DNA from: Schistocerca nitens
Lineage: Eukaryota; Arthropoda; Insecta; Orthoptera; Acrididae
Direction: 5' to 3'
Assembly: GCF_023898315.1 (NCBI RefSeq)
Contig: NC_064623.1
Coordinates: 18,551,140 to 18,615,139, forward strand
DNA: 64,000 nucleotides
The notes under the pieces are model-generated. The model searched no databases. It saw only the letters and a program-made list of their open reading frames with translations, and was not told the DNA's origin. This document shows, piece after piece, positions 44,818 to 56,999 of the stretch. The position numbers were made by a program, and so were the translations under genes. The number at the start of each line of letters is the position of its first letter. The first letter of the stretch is position 1.

Positions 44818-45962
44818 TATTTTTGACTCATCAGTCTTCTGACTCGTTTGATGCGACCCGCCATAAATTCCTCTCCTATGCCAACCTTTTCTTCTCAGAG
44901 TAGCATTTGCAACCTACGTTCTCAATTATTTGCTGGTGTATTCCAATCTTTGTCATCCTCTACAATTTTTGCCAACTATAGCTCCCTCTAGTATTATGAA
45001 AGTAATTCCCTGATGTTTTAACAGACGTCCTATCATCCTGTCGCTTCTCCTTGTCAGTATTTTCCACGTATTCCTTTCCTCGCCACTCTATGCAGACCGT
45101 TATCATTCCTGATCTTATTAGTCCAACTAATTTTCAACATTCGTCTATAGCACCACATCTCAAATGCTTCGATTCTCTTCTGTTCCAGTGTTCCTGCAAT
45201 CCTTGTTTCACTACCATACAACGCTGTGCTCCAAACGTACATTCTCAGGAATTTCTTCCTTAGATTAAGACCTATGTTTGACACTAGTAGACTTCTCCTG
45301 GTCAGGAATGCCCTTTTTGCCAGTGCTCGTCTGCTTTCCATGTCCTCCTTGCTCCGTCCGTCATTGGTTATTTTACTGCCTAGGTAGCAGAATTCCTTAA
45401 CTTCATCTACTTCGTGACCATCAATCCTGATGTTAAGTTTCTCGCTGTTCTCATTTCTGCTACCTCTCATTACTTTCGTCTTTCTTCCATTTACTTTCAA
45501 TCCATACTATGACTCATTACGCTGTTCATTCCACTCAGCAGATCATGTAATTCTTTTTCACAGTCGCTCAGGACAGCAATGTCATCAGCGAATCGTATCG
45601 TTGATATCCTTCCACCTTTAATTTTAATTCCGCCCCTTGAACTTCTGTTATTTCCATCATTGCTCATTCGATGTACAGATTGAAAAATATGGGCAAAAGA
45701 CTACGTCTCTCTCTTACAACCTTTTTAATCCGAGCACTTTGTCCACGCCTGCTATTCCATCATGGCTCTTGTACATATTGTATATTACCCGACTCCCCTT
45801 ACAGCTTACTCCTTTTTTCCTTAGAATTTGGAACATCTTGCACCATTTCATAGTGTCGAACGCTTTTTCCAAGTCGACAAATTCTATGAACGTGTCTTCA
45901 TTTTTCTTTAGTCTTGCTCCCGTTACCAACCGCAGCGTCAGAATTGCCTCTCTGGTGCCAGT
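44818..45962 (-). pseudogene. RTE-like LINE (subfamily II), 5'-truncated, copy L4
   Basis: Same family as L3 but diverged. Minus strand: palm block FVDLEKAFDTMKWCKMFQIL (45929-45714), YLGSKITNDGRSKEDMESR and SETRIAGTLEQKRIEAFEMW (45500-45054), and tail to 44818. The FADD region near 45590 and the C-terminal 70 residues contain frameshifts. Endonuclease and RT fingers are missing. A possible 6-bp duplication gccagt (44813-44818, 45957-45962) is weak. Confidence 0.88.
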
Positions 45963-46515
45963 CTACCGTTAATATCCATAACAAGATTTCCGGTCATTAA
46001 TTGCTGATTCCCGACCAGAGCACACGTCACAAAATGCTTCACATGATCTTAGAATCCACATGAGATCACGCAAGTACGTTTTCCGAGGCAATTGTAACGA
46101 TTAATCCCGGCCTTACGCTGAGTTGCACTTCACACACTCGTTCGCGTGTTGCCACCTCGATAAACGATCGCAGGATGCCTCGGATTAACACAGCATTGCA
46201 CAAGTACGTTATCCGTAGCAGTTTGTCAAGATACTGCTCCATCTTTAAATGTGATGAGGTTTTTATACACAGATTCATGCATTACCTACTCGGGAGGCGA
46301 CCGTAGACTAGTAGGCAGCTGTCTTAACAGTTTGGCGCCTACCCTCTCACGGCGCACTTATAACTGGTCCTCCCTTACCAGCAATAAACAATGACAGTAA
46401 CTAAAATTTGTAGTTACCATTTCCTGAGAGTGATGCTGAAATTATTATTAACAAGTTCTCAGTGCAAGTAACGTCAGCACCACGGCTGGAGCTGTATATT
46501 AATATTTCAATAGTA

Positions 46516-46853
46516 AACAACGTAAACTCCGCCCACAGGCCATGGCCGACCCAGTGGTACCGACCGGCCGCCGTGTCATCCGCAGCCCAGAGGCGTCGCC
46601 GGATACGGATATGGTGGGACACGTGGTCAGCACACCGCTCTCCCGGCCGTGTGGCAGTTTACGAATCTGGAGCCGCTACTTCTCTTTCAAGTAGCTCCTC
46701 TGTTTGCCTCACAAGATCTGAATGCAACCCGCTTGACAACAGCGCTCGGCAGACCGCATGGTCACCCATCCAAGTGCTAGCCCAGCCCCACAGCGCTTAA
46801 CTTCGGTGATCTGACGGGAACCGGTGTTGTCACTGCGGCAGGGCCTTTGGCAA
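46516..46853 (-). mobile_element. 5S-rRNA-derived SINE
   Basis: The minus-strand head (46853-46735) aligns by eye along the whole length of insect 5S rRNA. It includes ccggttcccgtcagatcacc, gaagttaagc, gctagcacttggatgggtga and the ending gcgctgttgt, that is, the A box, intermediate element and C box of the 5S internal promoter. An unrelated 220-bp body with aggagctacttgaaagagaa follows, which rules out an ordinary 5S gene. The 3' limit is approximate. Confidence 0.85.
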
Positions 46854-47116
46854 TAATTAAAAAGTAGATATAAATAATAAACGATTCTCATTTTGACACC
46901 TAGCACGTTAGGTGAATCCCCATTGTCTCTCTCTCTGCTCCAGTACGATATATCTCAGGCTCACCCGGCCGTTCTCACGCTATGTGGCCATATGGCGCTT
47001 CGTTCGGTGAGTCTGCTTTATGATCCTACCTGCTTGCTAACCTCCCATAGCAAAGTCTTCTCATACATAAAATATAGCAACAAAAATCTAGTAAACGTGG
47101 GCAGGAATGTGGTATA
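46854..47116. other. Short stretch without a recognisable gene
   Basis: Nothing recognised between the 5S-derived SINE and the resumption of the split LINE. Confidence 0.4.
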
Positions 47117-48010
47117 AACGCCACACTATCCTAACTCTCCATGAAACGGCAAGTAGAGCAAATGAGTACCATCTTCCTCTTTGCATTGTCTTCATAGACT
47201 TTGATAATGCATTCGACTCGATCAGACATCCAGCTATGTTTAAGGCCATTTGAACCATCTAAATTGAACTGGTAAACGAAGGGAATCCAGATTCTGGGAA
47301 AGAGATTAAATAACCAGAGGCTAGCTGATGATAATGTTCTGTTTGCAAATAGTATAGAATATATTCAGACACTTGTTAGTTAACTTGCGTTAATCCGCTG
47401 TGAAGCTGGCCTAAGAATGAGCAATGGTAAAAACCAAGATCATGACGGATGAATGGACACTGGAGTAAAATTTATCTGTTGGAAGTACGAAGCTGCAAAG
47501 AGTCACGGAATATGTCTATTTTCGACGTATTAAATTAGGCTGGTGAACTTACGGAAGATATTCTTCAGTTTTGAAGTTTAAGTTGTCGGTAGAGCTGACG
47601 AAAACAGTTTTTGACAACAGTACATTGCAGCAATAACGTACGGCTGTCAGATATAAAAATTAAATGAGTTCATTATTAGAAAACTAAGAGTAGCCCAAAC
47701 AGGAATGGGAAGATCAATGCTGGGCTACACAAAATAAGACAGAAAGAAGGCAGTTGATATTAGCTAGGCAACAAAGGTCAGCGACATAATGGTGAAAGTA
47801 AATTCATCGAAATAGTAGTCGGCTAGTCATGTCGCTCGAAGAAAAGATGGCAAGTGGTCAAAACAAGTGCTGCATTTGAGCCCAATTTACCAAAGAAGGC
47901 CAAGGAGGAGACCACCGGAGAATTGGGACAGAGTCGTAAGAAAGATAGCCACAGTGAACTGGCAACGGGAAGCTCAAGACCTGTAGAAATTGAAGAATCT
48001 GTAGGGACAC
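47117..48010 (+). pseudogene. RTE-like LINE of a third type, RT palm to C-terminus (host, second part)
   Basis: The continuation of the LINE interrupted at 41031. HTILTLHETASRANEYHLPL and CIVFIDFDNAFDSI (catalytic Asp in the first palm motif) lie at 47122-47230. A decayed LADDNVLFAN block (47325-47350, FADD-equivalent), GLRMSNGKN, and the C-terminal WSKQVLHLSP to ATVNWQREAQDL region follow to about 48000. A deletion removes the GVRQG-type segment near 47280. Many frame breaks; not functional. Confidence 0.8.
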
Positions 48011-48144
48011 TACGTTACACGCCGGTTCAAAAAGACCACATCGAATTGTATGATGATGAATTAACTATCGCTGTTTGCTGGACAGAAAACAAATACTTAT
48101 CTTAATACAGTGTTGTAAGATATATTTACTAAAACTGGTGTCCT

Positions 48145-51100
48145 TTGGCAGACACAAACTTTACCATTTTTTGGGAAACAACTAGTTTCAGCGATAAAAA
48201 GTTCAGGAATTGGGGAAACTGGGTACTGTGCGTTTCAACCATTGGACCACGTACTTCTCCTTCGCAGGTTTTGGCTGATATCACGTGTGTTTATGGATAC
48301 CAGACACCTGCAGGTGTACCTGACGTTACCACGAATGGCTCTGTCTACGCTGACCCAGATGCCTTTGCCGAACATTTTGCTCTGCACTGTGCTCAAGCCT
48401 CAGCGTTTGACAATTATCGACCTGTCTTTTGTGTCCTAAAACAGCACTTGGAGTGAAAGCAATTATCTTTTAATACACGCCATCTGGAGCCATACAATGC
48501 TCCATTCAGTGAATGGGAATTCATCAGTGTCCTATCCCGCTGCCCTGATACATCTCCAGGGCCAGGCCACATCCTCAACGAAATGATCAAGTACCTACCG
48601 ATGGATCGTAAGCGTCATATCCTTGCCATAGTTAACTGCACCTGAAGTGAGTGTGAGTTCCCATCGCAATGGCGAGAAAGCATCATTGTCCCAATACTGA
48701 AACCGGGTAGGCACCCTCTAGAAATGGCCAGTTATCGCCCAATAAGTCTCACCACTATTATTTGTAAGTTGCTTGAATGCATGGCGAGCCGGTGATTGTC
48801 TTGGCTCCCTGAGTCTCAGGGTCTTCTGGCTCCTTCCGAGGGTCGTTTTCTCCAAGGCCGTTCTGCTACTGATAATATGGTTTACCTGGAGTCTGCCATC
48901 GGAACAACTTTTGCCTGACGTCAACACCTTATAACCCACATCTTTGACCTGTAAAAGACTTATGACATCACATGCCGAAACGACATTCTTGCTACCTTAC
49001 GCGAGTGGGTCTCCACGGCCTGCTCACGATTTTAATTCAGAACTTCCTTTCGCACCCTATGCTGCAGGTTAGAGTGGGTGCCTCCCACAGTACCCACATA
49101 TCCAAGGGAATGGGGTCCTGCAGGTCTCTGTACTCCCCTTGTGTCGTTGTCGCTGTACGTCGACTGCAAAGCGCCATATGAAAGGTGCAGTCATGAGCCC
49201 TCACTCATGGCTTTCGATTATCCTCCACCAAGACTCCTGTGATGCACTTCTGTCGATGTCGTACTGTTCACCCACAATCAGAACTTCACACTGACTACCA
49301 GCTACTCAGTGTGGTGGAGAATTATCACTTTTTATGACTGGTCTTCGATTCTCTGTTGACCTGGATTCCTCATCTTCACCAGCTTAAGCGAAAGTGCTGG
49401 CTGCACATTAATAGACTTCATTACCTTAATAGCACCAGTTGGAGTGCAGATAGCACTACGCTTCTGCAACCTTCAAGCCCTGGTGCAACCCTATCTTGGT
49501 TATGGGAGTCTGTCATATGATTTGGAATCTCCCTCAGCATTGCCAATACTGGATCTGATACACCTCTGTGGGGTTTGACTTGTGACAGTAGCCTTTAGAA
49601 CCAGCCCTGTGAGCAGCTTACTTGTCGAGGCTGGGGTCCCTCCATTGAGGATCAGATGCCAACAACAGCTTGTCTGTTATGCTACCTATGTTGGCACCTC
49701 CCCTAAGTATCGAAACTGCTGTCACTTCCAGAGACGATAATCCATCTCCTGCAATGGTGGCCCCGATGAGGGATTACGATGGCAATCTATGAGGGATTAC
49801 GATGGCAATCTGCATCTGGTCTGCCCTCTGTGAACTTCAGTTGTCCTTCTTCAGCCTCTTCTCTGGACCAATCCCATACACCACCATGGTGCATCCCTTG
49901 GCCACAGCTTCGTCTTGGCCTGCCACAAGGTCTGAAAGTTCATCTTGAGGCTCCTCACCACCAATTTATCTCCATCCTTGACGCCTCCCAGGTTTCAGAA
50001 GTAGCCTACACTGATGGCTCGATGGTTGGTGGTCGTGTGAGCTTTACTTATACTCACGTGGGACATACTGAACTGTTCTCTTTGCCACATGGCTGTAGTG
50101 TTTTCATGGTAGAGTTCGTAGCCATCTCTTGTTCTCTTGAACATATCTGTTCCTGCAGTTGATGAGTACTTTCTCATCTGAAGCGATTCTCGTCCAGTGC
50201 TACCATCGCCATCCCTTGGTCATTGCTATACAGGATTCCCTTATGCCCTCGAACAGTATGATTGTTCACTGACCTTCGCCTGGACAGTGGACCACGTCAG
50301 AATCCCAAGAAATTAATTCGCTGAAAGCCTGGCAAAACTGGCTACCAGTAACCTGACTCTTGAGATCAGAATTCTAGAAACAGTCCTCTGGTGGGTATTA
50401 CACCGTCAGTTTTCAGGTGCCAGGTGCATGAAATGGCTCACTGTGACTTCACCAAACAAACCGCGAGTGATAAAGGAGACTATGAATCTGTGGGTGTCCC
50501 CACGCAGTCTCTCACATGCTCTCTACTGTCCTTTGCCGACCCTGCATTGGCCACACTTAGCTGACTCACAGTCATCTCCTCCATAGCGAGGGCATACCCC
50601 TCTGTCGTTGTTGCTCCCGTTTGATGGTGGTCCACATTTTCCTGGACTTCTCCAAGCTATCAGCCCTTTGGCGGACTCTTAATCTCCTTGAATCCCCAGC
50701 GGTTGACTTAGTTTTACGTTTTATTTGTGGAGTTGGCTTTTACCACTCTCTTCAGAGGAGGGCCACTTGAACTTATTAGCCCACAGAGGGGTTGGCAGAA
50801 GACTCTGTTACCTCCTCTACCGACCTCAGACTGTAACTGTCAGGGCTTGTTAGTCCAGCCCAGTCCTCACTCTACCTGCTCTTTTACTCTTCTCCTCCTC
50901 CCCCTTTGCATGGTCTGTTAGACTTGTTCATCTTTTGTCTCTATGTACTTCTCTTGCCCTGTCCATGTTGCTAGTTTTACCTAGGCGATCTCTGAGTAGA
51001 GTACCACTGGTAAGTGACGGGGGCTGGGGGACTTAAATCCCCTCATTACACTCTGTTTTCAGGGGCTTCCGTCTGTTCCCTGAAAGAGGCACCTTTCCCG

Positions 51101-51196
51101 CCTTTCTCCTTCTGTCTCCCTCTCTTTTGTGCCTTAATTCAGGTTCGCTGACATCGGTAGACCTTAGGGTTTTCTTCCCTTGGAGTTTGCTCAGTA

Positions 51197-51198
<2 letters not shown>
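48145..51198 (+). pseudogene. I-like LINE with RNase H domain, 5'-truncated and decayed
   Basis: The plus strand shows the region before the RT (48145-48456: ADPDAFAEHFALHCAQAS), RT fingers at 48490-48790 (CPDTSPGPGHILNEMIKYL, FPSQWRESIIVPILKPGRHP, MASYRPISLTTIICKLLECM), then a decayed palm (FDL-KTYDIT near 48945, GASHSTHISKGMG near 49080). At 49990-50150 an RNase H domain has VAYTDGSMVGGR and a VFMVEFVAISCSLEH block, with FAWTVDHVRIPRN near 50275. The C-terminal part is near 50600. The 3' UTR runs into the (TA)n tract at 51199. An RNase H domain behind the RT points to the I group. Frameshifts and stops are frequent. Confidence 0.82.

Positions 51199-51259
<61 letters not shown>
51199..51259. 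repeat. (TA)n tract
   Basis: Sixty bases of alternating TA directly at the 3' end of the I-like LINE; possibly the expanded tail of that element. Confidence 0.95.
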
Positions 51260-51261
<2 letters not shown>

Positions 51262-51356
51262 TCGCAGTATATTTAAAATAAATATGAAATAAAACTAAAA
51301 ATAGAAAATGTAATTAAAAGTTTCGGATTGAATTAAGTGAAATTTTCTATCATACT

Positions 51357-51671
51357 AAGACTTATGTTATTTTTAAAAATAGAAAATTAGTTGAAGTGGA
51401 TGATCCAGTTAGTGGTTATGATGCTGTTATCAAACAATATTTAGAAAAAGAATTAAAAGAGCTTATCACAAAGGGTGAATATACAAGCATTTTAACACAA
51501 TTCAATAATCATGTTACTAAAAAAGAATTAAGTAAATACAAAACAACAAAGAATCTTTCATGTTCTGTACAACAAACACGAACACGGAAGATAGACCTGC
51601 CTTTGGCAACCGTTAAGATCAGCAGCAACAGAACATTTTATTTTCATTGGACACTCAGTAGAATGCAATAA
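51357..51671 (+). CDS. Unrecognised AT-rich open reading frame fragment
   Basis: An open plus-strand frame reads through TYVIFKNRKLVEVDDPVSG, then YDAVIKQYLEKELKELITKG and FNNHVTKKELSKYK, with a lysine/glutamate-rich, helix-prone composition up to about residue 60. It has no ATG at a plausible start. Its strongly AT-rich codons differ from those of the LINEs on either side. It sits between the (TA)n tract and LINE L5. I do not recognise the family. It could be a fragment of a host exon, a transposon or an integrated foreign sequence, or chance. Confidence 0.3.
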   Translation, partial: KTYVIFKNRKLVEVDDPVSGYDAVIKQYLEKELKELITKGEYTSILTQFNNHVTKKELSKYKTTKNLSCSVQQTRTRKIDLPLATVKISSNRTFYFHWTLSRMQ

Positions 51672-51721
51672 AAGAAAAATTTTTTCCAGTTTTTCGAATT
51701 CACTAATCAAAGAATCTTGGA

Positions 51722-53983
51722 GATACTAATAGGTATCAGATAGATTATATAATGGTAAGACAGAGATTTTGGAACGAGGTTTTAAATTGTAAGACATTTC
51801 CAGGGGCAGATGTGGATTCTGACCACCATCTATTGGTTATGAACTGCAGATTGAAACTGAAGAAACTGCAAAAAGGTGGGAATTTAAGGAGATGGGACCT
51901 GGATAAACTGAAAGAACCAGAGGTTGTAGAGAGTTTCAGGGAGAGCATAAGGGAACAATTGACAGGAATGGGGGAAAGAAATACAGTAGAAGAAGAATGG
52001 GTAGCTCTGAGGGATGAAGTAGTGAAGGCAGCAGAGGATCAAGTACGTAAAAAGACGAGGGCTAATAGAAATCCTTGGGTAACAGAAGAAATATTGAATT
52101 TAATTGATGAAAGGAGAAAATATAAAAATGCAGTAAATGAAGCAGGCAAAAGGGAATACAAACGTCTCAAAAATGAGATCGACAGAAAGTGCAAAATGCC
52201 TAAGCAGGGATGGCTAGAGGACAAATGTAAGGATGTAGAGGCTTGTCTCACTAGGGGTAAGATAGATACTGGCTACAGGAAAATTAAAGAGACCTTTGGA
52301 GAGAAGAAAACCACTTGTATGAATATCAAGAGCTCAGATGGCAACCCAGTTCTAAGCAAAGAAGGGAAGGCAGAAAGGTGGAAGGAGTATATAGAGGGTT
52401 TATACAAGGGCGATGTACTTGAGGACAATATTATGGAAATGGAAGAGGATGTAGATGAAGATGAAATGGGAGATAAGATACTGCGTGAAGAGTTTGACGG
52501 ACCACTGAAAGACCTGAGTCGAAACAAGGCCCCGGGAGTAGACAACATTCCATTAGAACTACTGATGGCCTTGGGAGAGCCAGTCATGACAAAACTCTAC
52601 CATCTGGTGAGCAAGATGTATGAGACAGGCGAAATACCCACAGACTTCAAGAAGAATATAATAATTCCAATCCCAAAGAAAGCAGGTGTTGACAGATGTG
52701 AAAATTACCGAACTATCAGTTCAATAAGTCACAGCTGCAAAATACTAACGCGAATTCTTTACAGACGAATGGAAATACTGGTAGAAGCGGACCTCGGGGA
52801 AGATCAGTTTGGATTCCGTAGAAAAGTTGGAACACGTGAGGTAATACTAACCTTACGACTTATCTTAGAAGAAAGATTAAGAAAAGGCAAACCTACGTTT
52901 CTAGCATTTGTAGACTTAGAGAAAGCTTTTGACAACGTTAACTGGAATACTCTCTTTCAAATTCTGAACGTGGCAGGGGTAAAATACATGGAGCGAAAGG
53001 CTATTTACAATTTGTACAGAAACCAGATGGCAGTTATAAGAATCGAGGGGCATGAAAGGGAAGCAGTGGTTGGGAAAGGAGTGAGGCAGGGTTGTAGCCT
53101 CTCCCCGATGTTATTCAATCTGTATATTGAGCAAGCAGTAAAGGAAACAAAAGAAAAATTCGGAGTAGGTATTAAAATTCATGGAGAAGAAGTAAAAACT
53201 TTGAGGTTCGCCGATGACATTGTAATTGTCAGAGACAGCAAAGGACTTGGAAGAGCAGTTTAACAGAATGGACAGTGTCTTGAAAGGAGGATATAAGATG
53301 AACATCGACAAAAGCAAAACGAGGATAATTGAATGTAGTCAAATTAAATCGGGTGATGCTGAGGGGATTAGATTAGGAAATGAGACACTTAAAGTAGTAA
53401 AGGAGTTTTGCTATTTAGGGAGTAAAATAACCGATGATGGTCGAAGTAGAGAGGATATAAAATGTAGACTGGCAATGGCAAGGAAAGCGTTTCTGAAGAA
53501 GAGAAATTTGTTAACATCGAGTATAGATTTGTCAGGAAGTGGTTTCTGAAAATATTTGTATGGAGTGTAGCCATGTATGGAAGTGAAAGATGGACGATAA
53601 CCAGTTTGGACAAGAAGAGAATAGAAGCTTTCGAAATGTGGCGCTACAGAAGAATGCTGAAGATAAGGTGGGTAGATCACGTAACTAATGAGGAGGTATT
53701 GAATAGGATTGGGGAGAAGAGAAGTTTGTGGCACAACTTGACTAGAAGAAGGGATCGGTTGGTAGGACATGTTTTGAGGCATCAAGGGATCACAAATGTA
53801 GCATTGTAGGGCAGCGTGGAGGGTAAAAATCGTAGAGGGAGACCAAGAGATGAATACACTAGGCAGATTCAGAAGGATGTAGGTTGCAGTAGGTACTGGG
53901 AGATGAAGAAGCTTGCACAGGATAGAGTAGCATGGAGAGCTGCATCAAACCAGTCTCAGGACTGAAGACCACAACAACAACAA
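51722..53983 (+). pseudogene. RTE-like LINE (subfamily I), long 5'-truncated copy L5
   Basis: The first 503 codons (51752-53263) are open. They cover the endonuclease C-terminus (VRQRFWNEVLNCKTFPGADV with SDHHLLVMN), the linker (RNPWVTEEILNLIDERRKYK), RT fingers (KAPGVDNIPLELLMALGEP, IIPIPKKAGVDRC), palm blocks EDQFGFRRK, FVDLEKAFDNVNW and GVRQGCSLSPMLFNLYIE, and the catalytic RFADDIVI. A frameshift at about 53230 and another near 53545 separate the thumb and tail (YLGSKITDDGRSRED, RMLKIRWVDHVTNEE). The 3' end is the gaagaccacaacaacaacaa tail. Imperfect repeats taatcaaagaatcttgga (51704-51721) and taatcaaaagaattttgga (53984-54002) flank it. Most of the endonuclease is absent. Confidence 0.92.
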
Positions 53984-54002
53984 TAATCAAAAGAATTTTG
54001 GA

Positions 54003-54200
54003 AATTTGTGGTAAGATCTTATGGGAGCATAGTGCTGAGGTCATCGGTCTCTAAGCTTACACACTACTTAACCTAACGTAAACTAACTTAGGCTAAGGAC
54101 AACACACACACCCGTGCCCGAGGGAGGACTCGAACCTCCGACGGGGGGAGCCGCGAGGACCGTGGCAAGGCGCCCCTGACCGCGCGGCTACCCAGCGTGG
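54003..54200 (-). mobile_element. tRNA-derived SINE, type B
   Basis: Minus strand: box A region (tagccgcgcggtcaggggcg), box B (ggaggttcgagtcctccctc) and a body ending in cttaccacaaattt. LINE L5 inserted at or in its 3' tail. The right-hand limit is approximate. Confidence 0.88.
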
Positions 54201-56999
54201 CAGCAGTCACAAGGCTCGGTGGAAATGCGTCTTGACGATGACCTTGTAAATCGTGACAGTGGCTTTCAGCTGGATAAAAACTGGAATCCTATAATTAAAA
54301 TTAACCAATCACAGCGGAATTAATACTCAGTGATTAGGTCATCTCTCACTTCCACCACCGAGGGCAGCACACACAACTCAGCTTTCTCGCGCATGTCATC
54401 ACCTGACGCATGCACGTTCCGCATGCGTGCATAAATAATGCACCTGTGCTCTTCAGTAGTTGTCTACTCACCTGAAGATGGCCGGACGTCTCTGGGCCGA
54501 AATACCTTGGCAGATTGTCGACGGGAGCCGGCTACACACCCGACAATTATTGGAAGAATAGATATGTTCCGCAAGCACTCTCTTTCTATGGAAAGAGACT
54601 AAATCGTCCAAACAATTTCGTAAGTGCTTGGCGTGTAAAGACAGCCTGCGAAACATCACTAAACGCTTTCTCCAAAGACTGCCTAAAACAGATAGTTTCT
54701 ATGCTCACTCGTGATGGAAGTATATTCGCTCTAGTGATAACAAATAGCCCTGATTTATTTTAGGATGTCCGCATTGAAATGGCTTTCATGACGATGAGGC
54801 TGTTATTTTTGTATCCCACCTGGAAGGCTGCGCGTGGGTCAGCTGCTGTGATGTGCAAAGTAGGCCGAATGAAGGAAGCGAGTAGGAGCGGGAGAGGTGA
54901 ATCACTTCGGTACTGCATGTAACGTAAAAAAAAAAAAAAACATTTAATAGAGAATATTAGTCAATGGCAACTGAATCACACATAACTTAGGCTTGATGAG
55001 CACGTTAAAAGCGGTTGCTCGTTTTATTTTACAGGTTACTATCCCTCTGTGTAGGGGCTGTAATTTTTGATATTCTTTTTTTTTTCTTTTTTTTTTTTTT
55101 AAACCAGCTAGGTAAAACAGAGGCCACCACTTTCACCACATCAAGTGGGTTTAGTGCTCACGTACTCACACTGAGCCGTGAACACTTCCCAGTTTATGAA
55201 TGGGGGATAATTGAAAATTATTATTACTATTATCGGTGCCATGCGTTCAATGGTCGTGCCAAGCGCGCGATATTGAATCTTGATCCTATCATTAATGGCG
55301 CGACACCTGCACGACCTTGTAGCAACAGTTATAGTTCTTCATTATTCTACTGTGACACTAAGGATGGTTTCACGCAATGAAAGGGAGAACGTACAGAGTA
55401 AAGGACTCTTTTATTTAACAGTTGAATACTGAACAATTATACAATCAAATGGGGGTGGGGGAAGAAAGAATTGAGTTGAGCAGCTTGCCCCAACGCTCGT
55501 TCGTAATAAGCCACGATACCAGGAGACAAGGAATTATAGGGACGATCGCCGTATTATCAAATTGGTCCAATTTACTAAAGGAAGGGGTTGCAGGCATGCA
55601 ACGACCACCAGCATGAATCAGCCAAAGACTAAGAAAGATGCTACTGTGGGTGAATCGCTAGGTAGCCTCTTTTACTAAAGGAATGCAACCAGCAAGACGC
55701 GAAACTATTCATATAACTTTGTATCGCGGTCCGACTACGTTAACGAAACATGAAGGGGCGCCAGACACTCACCACGTGGCGTAGGAGAAAGGGCACAAGT
55801 TTTCAAGCTTGGAAGACATAAATTCTGAGTCGAATTTTACACGGGAGAGCTGAAAGAGCTACTGTCGGACGAAGTGAAAAAGTGAGCATGAATGTATGCA
55901 CTTTACTGCCGTACTGCAAGCTTCTGTGACTAACCAACACGTCTCGCACATTATGCCCGACTGTATAAGGAAAACCCTACAGTCTTATAACACGGAAAAC
56001 ATTGCAGAAACCGTAATTCAAGGAGCGCACATCAGTAAAATGACCTTTAAGGTTCCCCCTGCGCCGCAGGCGCGAATCTACAGTGCACGTCGGTGGTCAT
56101 GCTTACCGAACTTCATCTCCTGGAAGCAGCACCTCCAGCCTCAGGCACGGTCACACTAGAACTGCCCTGCTGCCCCTTTGTCCGCTATCCATCCGCGGCC
56201 TCCCGCGAAAAACGGGCGCGCACCTGAACTGGCCAATCATAGGGCCGCAATTTGACAGGGAGGCGACCTCGCGTCGTTAAAGTTGAGGAGAAATATCAGT
56301 TACAAGGTTGGTAAGGCAGGTTGGGGAACTGAGAGCGGGAGAAATTTTGGCCAGTACTGAACTTTCAAACGCGTGCTACCCTGGCGATCGGAAAAAGGAT
56401 AGGAAACGGGGAGCCATCATGGCTGCTAGGAAGACTGCTGCCCTCGCCCATAAATAAAGAAAATTATTGGCGCCAAGCTGTAAAAATCGTCAAATAAATC
56501 AGGCAACCCATAAAAATTATTAATATTACCTGAATTATTAGTTTACCGAATACCAGAATACGTGGATTAGAATTATGAAATGGGAGCACTGAATGGCGAA
56601 TGAAGTGCACGCCTTTCAACGTAGGTGTGAAGTCGTAGTCTCAATAGCACGTTAGCCTACCCTGATAGTATCCAGGCCATCTCCTCTTGATGAAAAGGGC
56701 AGAAAGTACAGCGGCGCTGGTTGAGCTCCACAGCGTCGGCTAGAGGGCGCTGTGGTCGGCGTAGTTCGTCCGCTCTCGTAGTGCCAACCTACGAACGTAA
56801 ACCTACGCTGTGGCATCGGACCTATCGATACCACAGTTATAGCAACATTATTATTAAAACACACTGCAATACGAAAACAAACGACGCACTACGAAGGTAT
56901 TAACCGAATGGGAAAGCAATCGGTAGATGTAATGTACGTGTAGAGAGAAACAAATGATTAAAATTTCGAAAAAGGATGATCTATTCAATAGAAAGAGTT
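54201..56999. other. Long stretch without a recognisable gene
   Basis: At 54472-54506 a stem-loop core (ctgaagatggcc, ten bases, gggccgaaa) resembles the core inside foldback 2. Poly-A and poly-T tracts lie near 54926 and 55079. GC-rich sequence at about 56050-56280 and a segment near 56720-56780 containing agagggcgctgtggtcgg show no coding family. Nothing else recognised. Confidence 0.45.

Noticed and set aside
46735-46853. Functional 5S rRNA gene
   Set aside because: Joined to a SINE-like body, no terminator T-run at the expected end, and several changes from 5S; better explained as a SINE head.
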